The translations under genes and the position numbers were made by a program. Of a stretch of 64,000 nt of DNA, positions 54,443 through 63,892 are shown piece after piece. The first letter of the stretch is position 1. Each line of letters begins with the position of its first letter. The notes beneath the pieces were generated by a model. That model was not told where the DNA came from and did not search any database. It saw nothing but the letters and a program-made list of their open reading frames with translations. Source of the stretch: Burkholderiales bacterium (lineage in GTDB: Bacteria; Pseudomonadota; Gammaproteobacteria; Burkholderiales; Burkholderiaceae_D); NCBI GenBank assembly GCA_016177875.1, contig JACOUL010000015.1, positions 1-64,000 of the forward strand, given 5' to 3'.

Positions 54443-55573
54443 TTAATTCGTAGAGCCGCGACGCGCTGCCTGCACCGCACGTCCTAAATCGATGACGGAC
54501 ATCGCATAAAAGAAACTGCGGTTGTATTGTGTAATGGCGAAGAAATTCGCCGCACCCAACCAGAATTCCGTCGCATCCTGTCCATTCTGCAAATCGACCA
54601 AGCCATAACTTAGTTCTGCGGGTGGTTCGGTGCTCGGCGTGATGCCGGCTGTTTTCAATTCTTCCAATTTGAATTTCGCTTCCAAGCTTTGGCCGATGAA
54701 GTTCTCCCATCGGCTTTCGCCATTGCCGCTTTCTGTGCGCACGGTGGTCACCGTTGCCGGAAACACGGTGGGTTCACCGCGCTTCCAGCCATGCTGGACC
54801 AAAAAATTCGCTACGCTGCCGATGGCGTCGACAGGAGAGTTACGCAAATCGATTCTGGTGTCGCCGTCAAAATCGACGGCGAATTTGCGTATGCTTCCGG
54901 GCATGAATTGCGGCCAGCCGATCGCGCCGGCATACGAGCCGAGCAGTACAAAGGGATCCAAATTACTTTCGCGCGCATACAGCAAAGTATTTTCGAGTTC
55001 GCCGCGGAAAAATTCCATGCGCGCGATGCGGTTCGGTGTTACCGGATAATCGAATGCCAAAGTACTTAATGCATCCATGACGCGGAAGTTGCCGGTATTG
55101 CGGCCATAGATGGTTTCGACACCGATGATGCCGACGATAATTTCAGCCGGTACGCCATAGGTCTCTTCGGCGCGTGTCAAGGCATCGGCATAATCGTTCC
55201 AGAACTGCACCCCGGCGCGAATACGGATCGGCTCCACAAAGCGAGCGCGATAAGCGCTCCAATTTTTCGGCTTACCGGGCGGCGCGGGTTTAATCAATTG
55301 AACGGCGCTCTCGACATAATGCGCTTTGCGGAACAAAGCATCCAATTCAGTTTTGTCGAAGCTGTGTTTGCTCACCATTTGGTCGATGAATGCGGCGACT
55401 TCTTTCCATTGGCTGAAATTGGTGAATTCCCCGGCGGTATCGGGGCTATACGCAACCTTGCGTATTTTCGCCTTGCCGCGAGTCGTGGCAGCATCTATCG
55501 GCGTCGCGACGGTGAGTGCCGCGGCAAACAAAGTGAGGCAAAGATTGCGCAGCGAGTTCTTAAAAAATTTCAT
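54443..55573 (-). CDS. mltB: Lytic murein transglycosylase B
   Basis: The roughly 376-residue protein has a signal peptide (NLCLTLFAAALTVATPIDA, no lipobox). The SLT-type catalytic domain has the active Glu in IIGVETIYGRNTGNFRVMDAL, and GAIGWPQFMPGSIRKFAVDFD is typical of MltB. It cuts peptidoglycan strands, forming 1,6-anhydro ends. The start at 55573 forms an ATGA overlap with the transglutaminase gene; an ATG two codons earlier is possible. Lacking a lipobox, it should be a soluble periplasmic form. Confidence 0.93.
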   Translation of the reverse strand: MKFFKNSLRNLCLTLFAAALTVATPIDAATTRGKAKIRKVAYSPDTAGEFTNFSQWKEVAAFIDQMVSKHSFDKTELDALFRKAHYVESAVQLIKPAPPGKPKNWSAYRARFVEPIRIRAGVQFWNDYADALTRAEETYGVPAEIIVGIIGVETIYGRNTGNFRVMDALSTLAFDYPVTPNRIARMEFFRGELENTLLYARESNLDPFVLLGSYAGAIGWPQFMPGSIRKFAVDFDGDTRIDLRNSPVDAIGSVANFLVQHGWKRGEPTVFPATVTTVRTESGNGESRWENFIGQSLEAKFKLEELKTAGITPSTEPPAELSYGLVDLQNGQDATEFWLGAANFFAITQYNRSFFYAMSVIDLGRAVQAARRGSTN

Positions 55574-57591
55574 CGACATTCAGCAAGCAAAGATTTGAGT
55601 CGCGCGATATTTGCGCTGCGCGAAAAATCGCTTACCGTACCATATTGCACGGCCTCATAGAATGCAAGAAAGCGTGCGGCAGCGGATTTTTTTTCAGGCG
55701 GCAGGGACGATGCCTCGCGCTCGATACGCATTCGATAATCGCGTGGCCCTTCATGATCGGCACGGCCACAACCTTTATTGGCCATCAATTGGCAAAAGCG
55801 TAAATACAGAGCACGTGTCGGATCGGATTTTTGCCGATTGGCTAACAATGGCAGGGCGATCACCGCTAATACGATGGTGCCTACAATTGCCAATAGAATG
55901 GAAAGCGTGCGCCAATCGACCTCGTCAAATCCCAGCGACTTGATAAAACTTTTTTGCTTTTCCGGCGTGTAGTTCAAGACCCATTGATTCCATCCATTGG
56001 CAACCGCATCCCAGCGATAGCGAAGGGTGGCGAGCCAGGAATTTCCATTTAAATCTACGGTAAGTAAGCCGCCCAGCATGGTGCGCGGCATGGCGACGCT
56101 CATGCCGCGTTCGACGCGTTCCGGCGCCACGGCTGAAGTCGGGTCCACGCGTAACCAGCCCTGCCCGGGCAACCAAACTTCTGCCCACGCATGCGCATCG
56201 GATTGGCGCAGGGTCATGAAGCCGTCGACAGGGTTGATCTCTCCGCCTTGATAGCCGTTGATGACGCGCGCGGGAATACCCATGGCGCGCATCAGCACAA
56301 CGAAGGCGCTCGAATAATGTTCGCAAAAACCGGCGCGCGTGGCGAACAAAAATTCATCGGTCACGTTGCGGCCGAGAGCCGGCGGGTGCAAGGTGTATCG
56401 GAACGATTCATCGCGAAAATACCTCAGCACGGCATTGATCCGCTGGATATCGTCCGTGGTGCTGCGACGCAATTGCCGGGCAAAGGAGATGGTGGCGCTA
56501 TCGAAACCATACGGCAGCTCCAGCCATTGCTGGAGCTGTTCGGCGGACATATCAGGGAAGACTCTGGCGCCTATATAGGATTGCGCATCGTAGCGAATCC
56601 TATTGGTAATCGGTTGATCCGTGCTGGGTTCCAGCTCCAGGTTCAACGTTGTCGACATGCCCTCGATTTTGGGCGGCGCACCGGGCGTTTCGAGCAGCAT
56701 CAGCCAGCGCTTGCTATTCGGTTCCAGGGTCACCTGATAGCGTACCGGCTGATGGCGTAATTGGAACTGCGGGGTATCGGTCGGACGCGCATTTTGCCGG
56801 CGCTTCCAGGTACGGCCGTCGTATTTGCCGAGCACAATAGCGCGCCAGTACAAATGCTTCGGCGCCGGCACGGGATCGTAAAATTTCACGCGGAACGCAA
56901 CGTCGTCCGATTGGACCAGATTGGCGAAGTTCCCTGGTGTCATCGTCTCGGATAAACCGGTCCGCCCGCTTTGTCCTTCGCCCGGCATACCCCATAGCGG
57001 TCCTTGAATCCTCGGAAATAAAATGAACATCACCAGCGTAAGCGGTACCGCCAGCGCAACGATCGATGCCGACAATTTTAGGCGCTGGAACAAAGGCGGC
57101 ACCATGCCGGTATATTGGAAAGACAATTGCGCGGTCTGCATCATGATGACGGTGATCACCATCAATAACGCGGTGCCGATACTCTGCGAATTGAAAAGAT
57201 TGGTGAGCATCAAAAAGAAGCTCAGGAAGATCACGACGAATAAATCGCGTTTTGCATGCATTTCCAATAGCTTTAAGGCCAGCAGCAGCAAGAGCATGGT
57301 CACACCGGCGTCGCGGCCTATCAGCGTTTTGAAGGTGGCGTAGACACCGCACATCGCCAGGGCTGAAACCGGCATCAATAGCCAGCGCGGCGGCATGCGG
57401 TTGCCGCGGAAAGTCAGCCAGCAGCGCCAGGCCAATAGCAGGATGCATGAGGCAGTTACCCATGCGGGAGCTTGCGGAAGATGCGGCATCAATACCAGGG
57501 AGCAAGCGAACAGCAAAAGTAGCGTGTCGGCTTTTTCGCGCGACATCGGACGCGCATTACGCAGGAAGGGAAGGTGGGAGGCGAGCTTCAT
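55570..57591 (-). CDS. tgpA: TgpA-like membrane transglutaminase
   Basis: The roughly 673-residue protein has about six N-terminal membrane helices (DUF3488, about 20-200). A periplasmic transglutaminase core follows with C423 in GFCEHYSSAF, then His in SDAHAWAEVW and Asp in VDPTSA. A last membrane helix (about 540-560) and a C-terminal DUF4129-like tail close it. Such proteins (TgpA in Pseudomonas) are essential or growth-important, with unknown substrates. The ATG at 57591 lies 2 bases after DUF58's stop. It forms the MoxR-DUF58-transglutaminase operon. Confidence 0.92.
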   Translation of the reverse strand: MKLASHLPFLRNARPMSREKADTLLLLFACSLVLMPHLPQAPAWVTASCILLLAWRCWLTFRGNRMPPRWLLMPVSALAMCGVYATFKTLIGRDAGVTMLLLLLALKLLEMHAKRDLFVVIFLSFFLMLTNLFNSQSIGTALLMVITVIMMQTAQLSFQYTGMVPPLFQRLKLSASIVALAVPLTLVMFILFPRIQGPLWGMPGEGQSGRTGLSETMTPGNFANLVQSDDVAFRVKFYDPVPAPKHLYWRAIVLGKYDGRTWKRRQNARPTDTPQFQLRHQPVRYQVTLEPNSKRWLMLLETPGAPPKIEGMSTTLNLELEPSTDQPITNRIRYDAQSYIGARVFPDMSAEQLQQWLELPYGFDSATISFARQLRRSTTDDIQRINAVLRYFRDESFRYTLHPPALGRNVTDEFLFATRAGFCEHYSSAFVVLMRAMGIPARVINGYQGGEINPVDGFMTLRQSDAHAWAEVWLPGQGWLRVDPTSAVAPERVERGMSVAMPRTMLGGLLTVDLNGNSWLATLRYRWDAVANGWNQWVLNYTPEKQKSFIKSLGFDEVDWRTLSILLAIVGTIVLAVIALPLLANRQKSDPTRALYLRFCQLMANKGCGRADHEGPRDYRMRIEREASSLPPEKKSAAARFLAFYEAVQYGTVSDFSRSANIARLKSLLAECR

Positions 57592-57593
57592 CT

Positions 57594-58586
57594 CTACCCT
57601 TCGAACAATGCCATGGCGCGCAAGCATCCTGTTTGATGCGCAGGGCCGATTGCGGGCGGATAGTTCGTATCGCCCAGACGAAACGCATAAGGTAAGCCGC
57701 GCGTTTCGGCTTCCAGCACCCAGCGCGTCATGCGCGATAATTTTTCTTCGGTATTGAGATACGGCGGCAGCGCAGCGAAATCGATGACGAGTTCGCTGGC
57801 CGCGCCCCCGTCGAAATGTTTGGTGATCAAGGGCGAATTTTCATTGGCTTGCAAGCGCGCGATTTGACGCCATGCCAAGTGTTTCAGCGCATCGCCGCTT
57901 TGGTAGGCGCGTACGCCGGCGAAATCGTCATGACCGGCTTGGCCGCTGCCATCTTGTTTTTCCAGAGCAGCGGTCGGCAAGGGCGCGGCAAAGGTCTCCG
58001 GTTGCGGATAAACCAGCACTTGCATGGTGGGTTGCCAATAGCTCCATGCCTGCAGCAAGCCGAGCGGGAAATGCGTCTGTAAGCGCACGCGCGGCGCCTG
58101 CAGCCATCCACGCTTGCCGGCGGTGATGTTGAGCGTGACGGTTCGAGTGAACTGCGCCGGGATATCAACCGGCTGCGCAAGTTCGGCGGTTTCACGGTTG
58201 ACGAATGCAAGCCAAATGGCATAGCGGTCGTATTTGCTGCGATTGATGAGCTGTAGTTCGAAGCGCGCCTCTTCTCCGGCAAATACCGGCATGGCGCGAC
58301 CGCCGGCCAAGAATAAATGCGCTAAATTGCGAAAGGTGAGATGCATGTCGATGATGGCGCAGCCGCCCAACAAAAATGTTAGGGCAAATCCGAGGCTGAG
58401 GTTGTAATTGATCGACCCGATGAACATCAATCCCAGCATGACGCCAAAGCCCAGGCCCGGGCGCGTGGGAATGATAAATACGCGACGTTGCTTGAGTTGA
58501 ACCTCGCCGGCTTCCGGGCCGCCCAGTCTGAACACCCAGCGTTCGAAGCGGCGGCGGAAAAAACTTTGGACAGCCTGATAAATCAT
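57594..58586 (-). CDS. DUF58 protein (MoxR partner)
   Basis: The 330-residue protein has two membrane helices near 35-75 (FGVMLGLMFIGSINYNLSL). DUF58 follows with DDFAGVRAYQSGDALKHLAWRQIAR, a VWA-like domain of the MoxR gene clusters. It starts immediately after the moxR stop. The MoxR ATPase probably acts on it as substrate or partner. Confidence 0.92.
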   Translation of the reverse strand: MIYQAVQSFFRRRFERWVFRLGGPEAGEVQLKQRRVFIIPTRPGLGFGVMLGLMFIGSINYNLSLGFALTFLLGGCAIIDMHLTFRNLAHLFLAGGRAMPVFAGEEARFELQLINRSKYDRYAIWLAFVNRETAELAQPVDIPAQFTRTVTLNITAGKRGWLQAPRVRLQTHFPLGLLQAWSYWQPTMQVLVYPQPETFAAPLPTAALEKQDGSGQAGHDDFAGVRAYQSGDALKHLAWRQIARLQANENSPLITKHFDGGAASELVIDFAALPPYLNTEEKLSRMTRWVLEAETRGLPYAFRLGDTNYPPAIGPAHQTGCLRAMALFEG

Positions 58587-59507
58587 TTATACGGCGACTG
58601 ACTTCATTAATTGCAACACGAGTTCTCGGCTGCCTAAAGCAGTGCCGCTGGCCGATTTCAGCGGCCGCAGACGATGTGCAGCTACCGGTACCAACACCGC
58701 TTGCACGTCCTCTGGAATGACATGATTACGACCTTCCATCGCCGCCCAAGCACGCGCCGCCTGTAATAGCGCGATGGCCGCGCGCGGACTCATGCCTTCG
58801 GCGAACATGCCGTTTTGCCGAGACGCATGCGCCAATGCTTGCACATAATCGATTAAGGCAGATGAGGTGTGAATTTGCTTGAGGGCTTGCTGCGCAGTGA
58901 GCAACTCTTCCGGCTGCATGGCGGTGGACATGGATTTGAGCATCGTGCGACGGTCTTCGCCCATCAGAAGTTCGCGTTCTGCCGCCGTATCGGGGTAGCC
59001 GAGCGAAAGACACATCAAGAAGCGGTCCAGCTGCGATTCGGGTAATTGGAAAGTGCCGATTTGGTGCGTGGGGTTTTGGGTGGCGATCACGAAAAAAGGC
59101 GAGGGCAGATTGCGCGTGACGCCATCCGCCGTGGCTTGCCGTTCTTCCATGGCTTCCAGCAATGCCGACTGCGTTTTCGGTGTGGCGCGGTTGATCTCGT
59201 CGGCCAGCAGCACTTGCGTGAAAATCGGTCCCGGATGGAAGACAAAGCCGTTTTTTTCGCGGTCGAAGATGGAAATGCCCACCACGTCGGCCGGCAGCAA
59301 GTCGCTGGTGAATTGGACGCGATTGAACTTCAGTCCCAGGGAAACCGCGAGAGCGTGCGCGAGCGTGGTTTTGCCGACGCCCGGTACGTCTTCGATCAGC
59401 AAATGACCGCCGGCTAATAGGCAAACTAAGGCTTGCCGAATTTGGGTTTCCTTGCCGATGACGATTTGACCGACTTGGCGGGCGACTGCGTGGACTTTGT
59501 CGAACAT
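58587..59507 (-). CDS. MoxR family AAA+ ATPase
   Basis: The 306-residue AAA+ protein has Walker A GVPGVGKTTLAHA at about 42-54, Walker B VLLADEINRATPKTQ, sensor 1 VIATQNP, and the C-terminal lid. MoxR ATPases are chaperones that assemble or activate partners, here DUF58 and the transglutaminase. It is the first gene of the leftward operon. Confidence 0.95.
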   Translation of the reverse strand: MFDKVHAVARQVGQIVIGKETQIRQALVCLLAGGHLLIEDVPGVGKTTLAHALAVSLGLKFNRVQFTSDLLPADVVGISIFDREKNGFVFHPGPIFTQVLLADEINRATPKTQSALLEAMEERQATADGVTRNLPSPFFVIATQNPTHQIGTFQLPESQLDRFLMCLSLGYPDTAAERELLMGEDRRTMLKSMSTAMQPEELLTAQQALKQIHTSSALIDYVQALAHASRQNGMFAEGMSPRAAIALLQAARAWAAMEGRNHVIPEDVQAVLVPVAAHRLRPLKSASGTALGSRELVLQLMKSVAV

Positions 59508-59664
59508 AGATAATTAAGTAAGTGAGAAAAGTCTGAAGGGCTATTGTATTGCAGACAGGTAAAAGTTCGCTCGATGTTCCGTCAATGTTCCATTTGCCGG
59601 TTTCTTGGTTAAACTAGAAAGTACTCAAGCCACCTGCGCCACCCAAGCGGCGCTGTATTCCAAC

Positions 59665-60597
59665 ATGACCACCGGTTTTTATACGCATCCCGATTGCAAG
59701 CGTCACGAAATGGGCAGCTGGCACCCCGAATGTCCTGCGCGTTTGCAGGCAATTGAAGATCAGTTGATCGCCAGCCGCATTGACCAGTTCCTGGACCATC
59801 GCCGTGCGCCGGAAGCGACTTTGGCAGATATTGGACGGGTTCACACCGCACAGGCGATATCACGCATTCACGACAATGTACCGGTTGCGCAAACCGGCCA
59901 CTTCCCTCTTGACGGCGATACTTCGCTCAATGCCCATAGCTGGAATGCCGCCTTGCATGCTGCGGGCGCCGCGGTAGCCGCTACCGATGCCGTGATTGCC
60001 GGTGAACTGGACAATGCATTTTGCGCGATCCGTCCACCCGGTCACCATGCGACACCGGCTGAGCCGATGGGCTTTTGCCTGTTCAATAATATCGCCATCG
60101 CGGCGCGCCATGCGCTAGACGTGCATGGTTTGGAGCGTGTCGCGATCGTCGATTTCGACGTGCATCACGGTAATGGCACCGAAGCGGCTTTTATTCACGA
60201 AGATCGTGTGCTGATGGTGAGTTTTTTTCAGCATCCGTTTTATCCTTATAGCGGGACGCAGGATATCGGTGCGCATGCGGTCAATGTGCCGGTGCCGGCA
60301 TACTCCAAAGGCGATGTGGTTCGCCAGCTGGTCACGGAAAAATGGTTGCCTGCATTGCATGCACATCAGCCGCAGATGATTTTTATTTCGGCCGGGTTTG
60401 ATGCGCATCGCGAGGATGATTTGGGGCAGCTGGGTTTGGTCGAGGCGGACTATGCCTGGATTACGCAGCAGATCATGGGGATTGCGCGGCAATATGCGCA
60501 GGGGCGGATCGTGAGTTGTTTGGAGGGGGGATATAACCTTTCTGCGCTTGCGCGCAGCGTTGTGGCGCATATTAAAGTTTTGGCTGATTTGGATTAA
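59665..60597 (+). CDS. Histone-deacetylase-like amidohydrolase
   Basis: The 310-residue zinc enzyme of the HDAC superfamily has HPECPARLQAIEDQL, IRPPGHHATPAEPMGFCLFNN (catalytic His pair), DFDVHHGNGTE (zinc ligands) and ISAGFDAHREDDLG. Bacterial members remove acetyl groups from polyamines or other small amides, or from proteins. The ATG at 59665 gives the family start (MTTGFYTHPDC); an in-frame TTG 20 codons earlier adds unlikely sequence. It is divergent from moxR. Confidence 0.9.
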   Translation: MTTGFYTHPDCKRHEMGSWHPECPARLQAIEDQLIASRIDQFLDHRRAPEATLADIGRVHTAQAISRIHDNVPVAQTGHFPLDGDTSLNAHSWNAALHAAGAAVAATDAVIAGELDNAFCAIRPPGHHATPAEPMGFCLFNNIAIAARHALDVHGLERVAIVDFDVHHGNGTEAAFIHEDRVLMVSFFQHPFYPYSGTQDIGAHAVNVPVPAYSKGDVVRQLVTEKWLPALHAHQPQMIFISAGFDAHREDDLGQLGLVEADYAWITQQIMGIARQYAQGRIVSCLEGGYNLSALARSVVAHIKVLADLD

Positions 60598-60613
60598 TGG
60601 AGGCTGCTGCCGG

Positions 60614-60645
60614 GCCACCCCCGGCAAATGCCACCCCCGGCAATG
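60614..60645 (+). repeat. Tandem 16-base repeat
   Basis: Two adjacent units, gccacccccggcaaat and gccacccccggcaatg, share the first 14 bases. They lie in the gap between the HDAC-like gene and rbgA. The preceding GCCGGG can pair with either CCCGGC, giving small alternative hairpins. Confidence 0.6.
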
Positions 60646-60693
60646 AATGCACGCAGGTAAAATAGCGCCTTAATCCTCAAAGCCCATCACCCC

Positions 60694-61599
60694 ATGTCCA
60701 TCCAATGGTTCCCCGGCCACATGAACGCCGCCAAAAAGCAGGCAGCGCAAGCCATGGAAAAAATCGACATGGTGGTCGAAGTGCTCGATGCGCGTGTGCC
60801 GCAAGCCAGCAGCAATCCCATGATCGCGCAGATGCGTCTGCATCGCCAGCGCCCCTGCCTCAAAATTTTAAACAAGACGGACCTCGCCGATCCTACCGCC
60901 ACGAGCGAGTGGCTTGACTTCTATAACAAGCAAAAAGATGTGCACGCGGTTGCACTAAGCTGTAAAAAGCCGGCCGACGTCGCTAAGATTGCCGGCTGGT
61001 GTCTGAAGATCGCGCCCCATCGCGGCACGCCCTTGAAGCCCTTGCGCATCATGATCATGGGCATACCGAACGTCGGTAAATCGACCTTGATGAACGCCTT
61101 GCTGAAGAAGCGCGTGGCCAAGGTCGGTGACGAACCGGCTGTCACCAAGACACAGCAGCGTCTCTACTTAGGCAACAACATGGTGTTGATCGACACGCCT
61201 GGCTTGATGTGGCCTAAGATCGAGCATCCGAGCGATGGCTTGATGCTGGCCGCGAGCCACGCTATCGGCAGCAATGCCTTGATCGAAGAAGAAGTCGCGA
61301 CCTTCTTGGCGGACGTACTGCTGGTCCGTTATCCGCAATTGTTGGCCGCGCGCTATGGTTTTGCCGTCGATGTAATGGATGGCGTTGCGGTGGTCGAGGG
61401 AATCGCCAAGAAGCGCGGTTTTCGCTTGAAAGGCGGCGATGCCGATTTCGAGAAGGCTGCGCATACGCTGTTGCAAGACTATAGAAGCGGTGCGCTGGGA
61501 CGCATCAGCTTGGAAACGCCGCTAAGCCGTGAACACTTGCTGGCTACTTATCAGCCTGCGCCTTCTCTCGGTGAAGTGCAGGAAGATGAGGAAGAGTGA
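60694..61599 (+). CDS. rbgA: Ribosome biogenesis GTPase RbgA/YlqF
   Basis: The 301-residue circularly permuted GTPase has the G4 motif NKTDLAD before G1 GIPNVGKST, then G3 DTPGLMWP. This order and the start IQWFPGHMNAAKKQ are the family signature. It helps mature the 50S subunit. The GNAT gene starts just after its stop. Confidence 0.94.
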   Translation: MSIQWFPGHMNAAKKQAAQAMEKIDMVVEVLDARVPQASSNPMIAQMRLHRQRPCLKILNKTDLADPTATSEWLDFYNKQKDVHAVALSCKKPADVAKIAGWCLKIAPHRGTPLKPLRIMIMGIPNVGKSTLMNALLKKRVAKVGDEPAVTKTQQRLYLGNNMVLIDTPGLMWPKIEHPSDGLMLAASHAIGSNALIEEEVATFLADVLLVRYPQLLAARYGFAVDVMDGVAVVEGIAKKRGFRLKGGDADFEKAAHTLLQDYRSGALGRISLETPLSREHLLATYQPAPSLGEVQEDEEE

Positions 61600-61601
61600 C
61601 C

Positions 61602-62186
61602 ATGAAGTTCGAGAAAGTCGTCTTGGACGGAAAGCGAGTGCGGCTCGAACCGGCATGCCCTCTGCATCGCGAGGGGCTCGCAAAAGCAATTGAAGACGGC
61701 GAATTGTGGAGGCTGCCGGTCACCGTCGTACCGCATCCGAACGATTTGGGCACATTCTTCGAATTCGCCGAGGAGGCGTTTCAAGTCGGCCGCGAGCTTG
61801 CTTTCGTCACTATCGATAAAGCGAGCAATACCATTGTCGGCAGCACGCGATTTCGCAATTGCGAACCTGCTCATCGTCGCGTGGAAATCGGTTTTACGTT
61901 TCTCGGGCAATCGTGGCAGCGTTCTCACGTCAACACCGAGGCGAAATATCTCATGCTGCAGCATGCCTTCGAGGTATGGGAAATGAATCGGGTCGAGCTG
62001 TTGACCGATTTTCTCAATACGAAGTCACGCGCTGCTATTGCCCGCATCGGCGCCAAAGAAGAAGGCATTTTGCGCAGTCACATGGTCATGCGCGACGGCC
62101 GTATACGCGATTCCGTCATCTTCTGCATTACGCGCGGCGAATGGCCTTCGGTGAAGATGCAACTCGCCGAAAAGATAGACAGATGA
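61602..62186 (+). CDS. GNAT family acetyltransferase
   Basis: The 194-residue protein has an RimJ/RimL-type GNAT fold. It has VVLDGKRVRLEP at the start, an acetyl-CoA-binding loop around EIGFTFLGQSWQRSHVNTEAKYLML, and LNTKSRAAIARIGAKEEG near the end. This subgroup often acetylates protein N-termini or small amines. The ATG at 61602 is chosen; a GTG two codons earlier overlaps rbgA's stop. Co-transcribed with rbgA. Confidence 0.85.
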   Translation: MKFEKVVLDGKRVRLEPACPLHREGLAKAIEDGELWRLPVTVVPHPNDLGTFFEFAEEAFQVGRELAFVTIDKASNTIVGSTRFRNCEPAHRRVEIGFTFLGQSWQRSHVNTEAKYLMLQHAFEVWEMNRVELLTDFLNTKSRAAIARIGAKEEGILRSHMVMRDGRIRDSVIFCITRGEWPSVKMQLAEKIDR

Positions 62187-62194
62187 ATTCCGGC

Positions 62195-63892
62195 TTACTG
62201 TTTAAACAAAGTTAACTCGCCGCTCTGCGATCCAGGCGCGCCTTTTCTGCCGAGGGTGCCATATATTTTCGTTCCATCCCACTGCAATGATGCCGTGAAC
62301 GTCATGGCACCGATTCCCATGTTGGTAAAGTACAGCGCACCGGTCGTAGCACCTACGGCGCCGGCTTCACCGGTAATGGATCCGCCGGTCTCTTGTATCG
62401 TGTTTGTCAATTCACAGGTGCTAGTCGTCCTGAATTGCACGCCGTTTGCGTAGTTCGTCGAGCCGCCGATGATGCCTGTTGCGATTGCTCCGTTAGGTAT
62501 CGGCTTGCTTTGAGTTAACGTGATCGATATGGCGCCGCCATCGACGTAGGTGCATGCAGGATTGAGTGGGGAGCGTCCCGTCCACTTCCACGTTCCTACC
62601 CAGGTCCCTGCGAGCGAATAGCTGGAATAAGTAGGTGTGCCGTTCGTTAGTTCTCCAATGTCCCGGGTTCCCGTGAAGCTTCCTGAAAAAGAACCCTCAT
62701 AGACGGAGTTGCCTGTGTAGGTGCCGGACACCGCTCCTGTCGATAGATTGATCACCCCATTCAAGGTCGCGGTGATATCAACCGGGTTTTGTCCATCATT
62801 TCCTGATACCTGAAACGATCCGTTCGATGAAACGCTGCCATTGCATTGCAATATTGAGCCGCTCGAACAAGTCGTGATTTGTCCGCTGGCGTTAACCTTG
62901 AACGTGACTGAGACGCCTTCCGCGCTCACAGTGTAAGTACCGGCGTAAGCCGACCCGGCAGTAGTAGTCGGCGTCGACGAGGTAGTGGTCGTCGTGCCCA
63001 GCGTGGTCGTGGTCGTAGCGGACGAATTAAATATAAATCGCTTGACCGATATGGCGGTACCGTTTGGCAGGGTCAGGTTGCCGGTGTTATTACCGCTAAA
63101 GCTGAAGGTAATCGTGCCGACGTTTGCGTTACTTGTTGCGGCGGGCGTGTAGCTGCCCGTGAGCGTTTGTCCGCCGCTATATTGTTGCAAGACCGTACTC
63201 ACCGATTGACTGTTTTGCAGCGTGGCCGAATTTGCGTACCAGACGGGTGCGCCATTCGCCTCGTACATGAAGCCGGCGATAAACGCTTGAGAGCCTTGCA
63301 CCTCGACGAAAAACCCGCGGCCGCCTTGTGCTTCGTTCCACCACCAGCCGCTTTCAAACGAGCTGTTAGCCGTGGCAAACGCCGGACTGGAAATCGGAAA
63401 ACGCTGAAGAGAAATCGTCTTGGCAGAATCGCCGTTCGTTGGCTCTACCAGTAGCGACGCGTCGGTCGCCGAACTGAAATTCAAGGTGATGGCGGCGACG
63501 GTCGAATTGCCGGTCGGTGCTTTGTAGCTGCCCACAAGCGTTTGTCCGCCGGCATACTGGAGCAATTGACCTGTGTAAGCGCCGCCGGATTGTTCAGTTA
63601 ATGTCGACACATACCACACCGCATTGCCTGATGCATCGTATAGAAATCCCGCCAGAAATATTTGATTGCCTTGCTTCTCGATGGCGAACCCGCGTCCTCC
63701 TTCCGCAGGATTCCACCACCAACCGTTTTGCGGTGTGACCGAGCTGCGCGGGACGGCGACTACGTCACCCAATTGGAACGATGAGGCTTGGGCTTGTGCC
63801 GAGCGTTTTGCGTTAGTTTCTTGGCTTGAGCCGCCGCAGCCTTGAAACATCATGATGGATGCGAAGCATAACAATATCAACGATAGACGCAT
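62195..63892 (-). CDS. Second lipoprotein with two GWWWN repeats
   Basis: The 565-residue protein has a lipoprotein signal (MRLSLILLCFASIMMFQGCGG). Two repeats follow at about 57-155 and 182-290, each opening GWWWN-x2-(E/Q)GGRGF-x-(I/V)E and closing GGQTL-x-GSY. A linker of Thr and Ser (TTTTTLGTTTTTSSTPTTT) separates them from a beta-rich C-terminal half with few cysteines. It shares the repeat pair with the protein at 26034, but its C-terminal half is different. It ends 8 bases from the GNAT stop, tail to tail. Confidence 0.78.
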   Translation of the reverse strand: MRLSLILLCFASIMMFQGCGGSSQETNAKRSAQAQASSFQLGDVVAVPRSSVTPQNGWWWNPAEGGRGFAIEKQGNQIFLAGFLYDASGNAVWYVSTLTEQSGGAYTGQLLQYAGGQTLVGSYKAPTGNSTVAAITLNFSSATDASLLVEPTNGDSAKTISLQRFPISSPAFATANSSFESGWWWNEAQGGRGFFVEVQGSQAFIAGFMYEANGAPVWYANSATLQNSQSVSTVLQQYSGGQTLTGSYTPAATSNANVGTITFSFSGNNTGNLTLPNGTAISVKRFIFNSSATTTTTLGTTTTTSSTPTTTAGSAYAGTYTVSAEGVSVTFKVNASGQITTCSSGSILQCNGSVSSNGSFQVSGNDGQNPVDITATLNGVINLSTGAVSGTYTGNSVYEGSFSGSFTGTRDIGELTNGTPTYSSYSLAGTWVGTWKWTGRSPLNPACTYVDGGAISITLTQSKPIPNGAIATGIIGGSTNYANGVQFRTTSTCELTNTIQETGGSITGEAGAVGATTGALYFTNMGIGAMTFTASLQWDGTKIYGTLGRKGAPGSQSGELTLFKQ

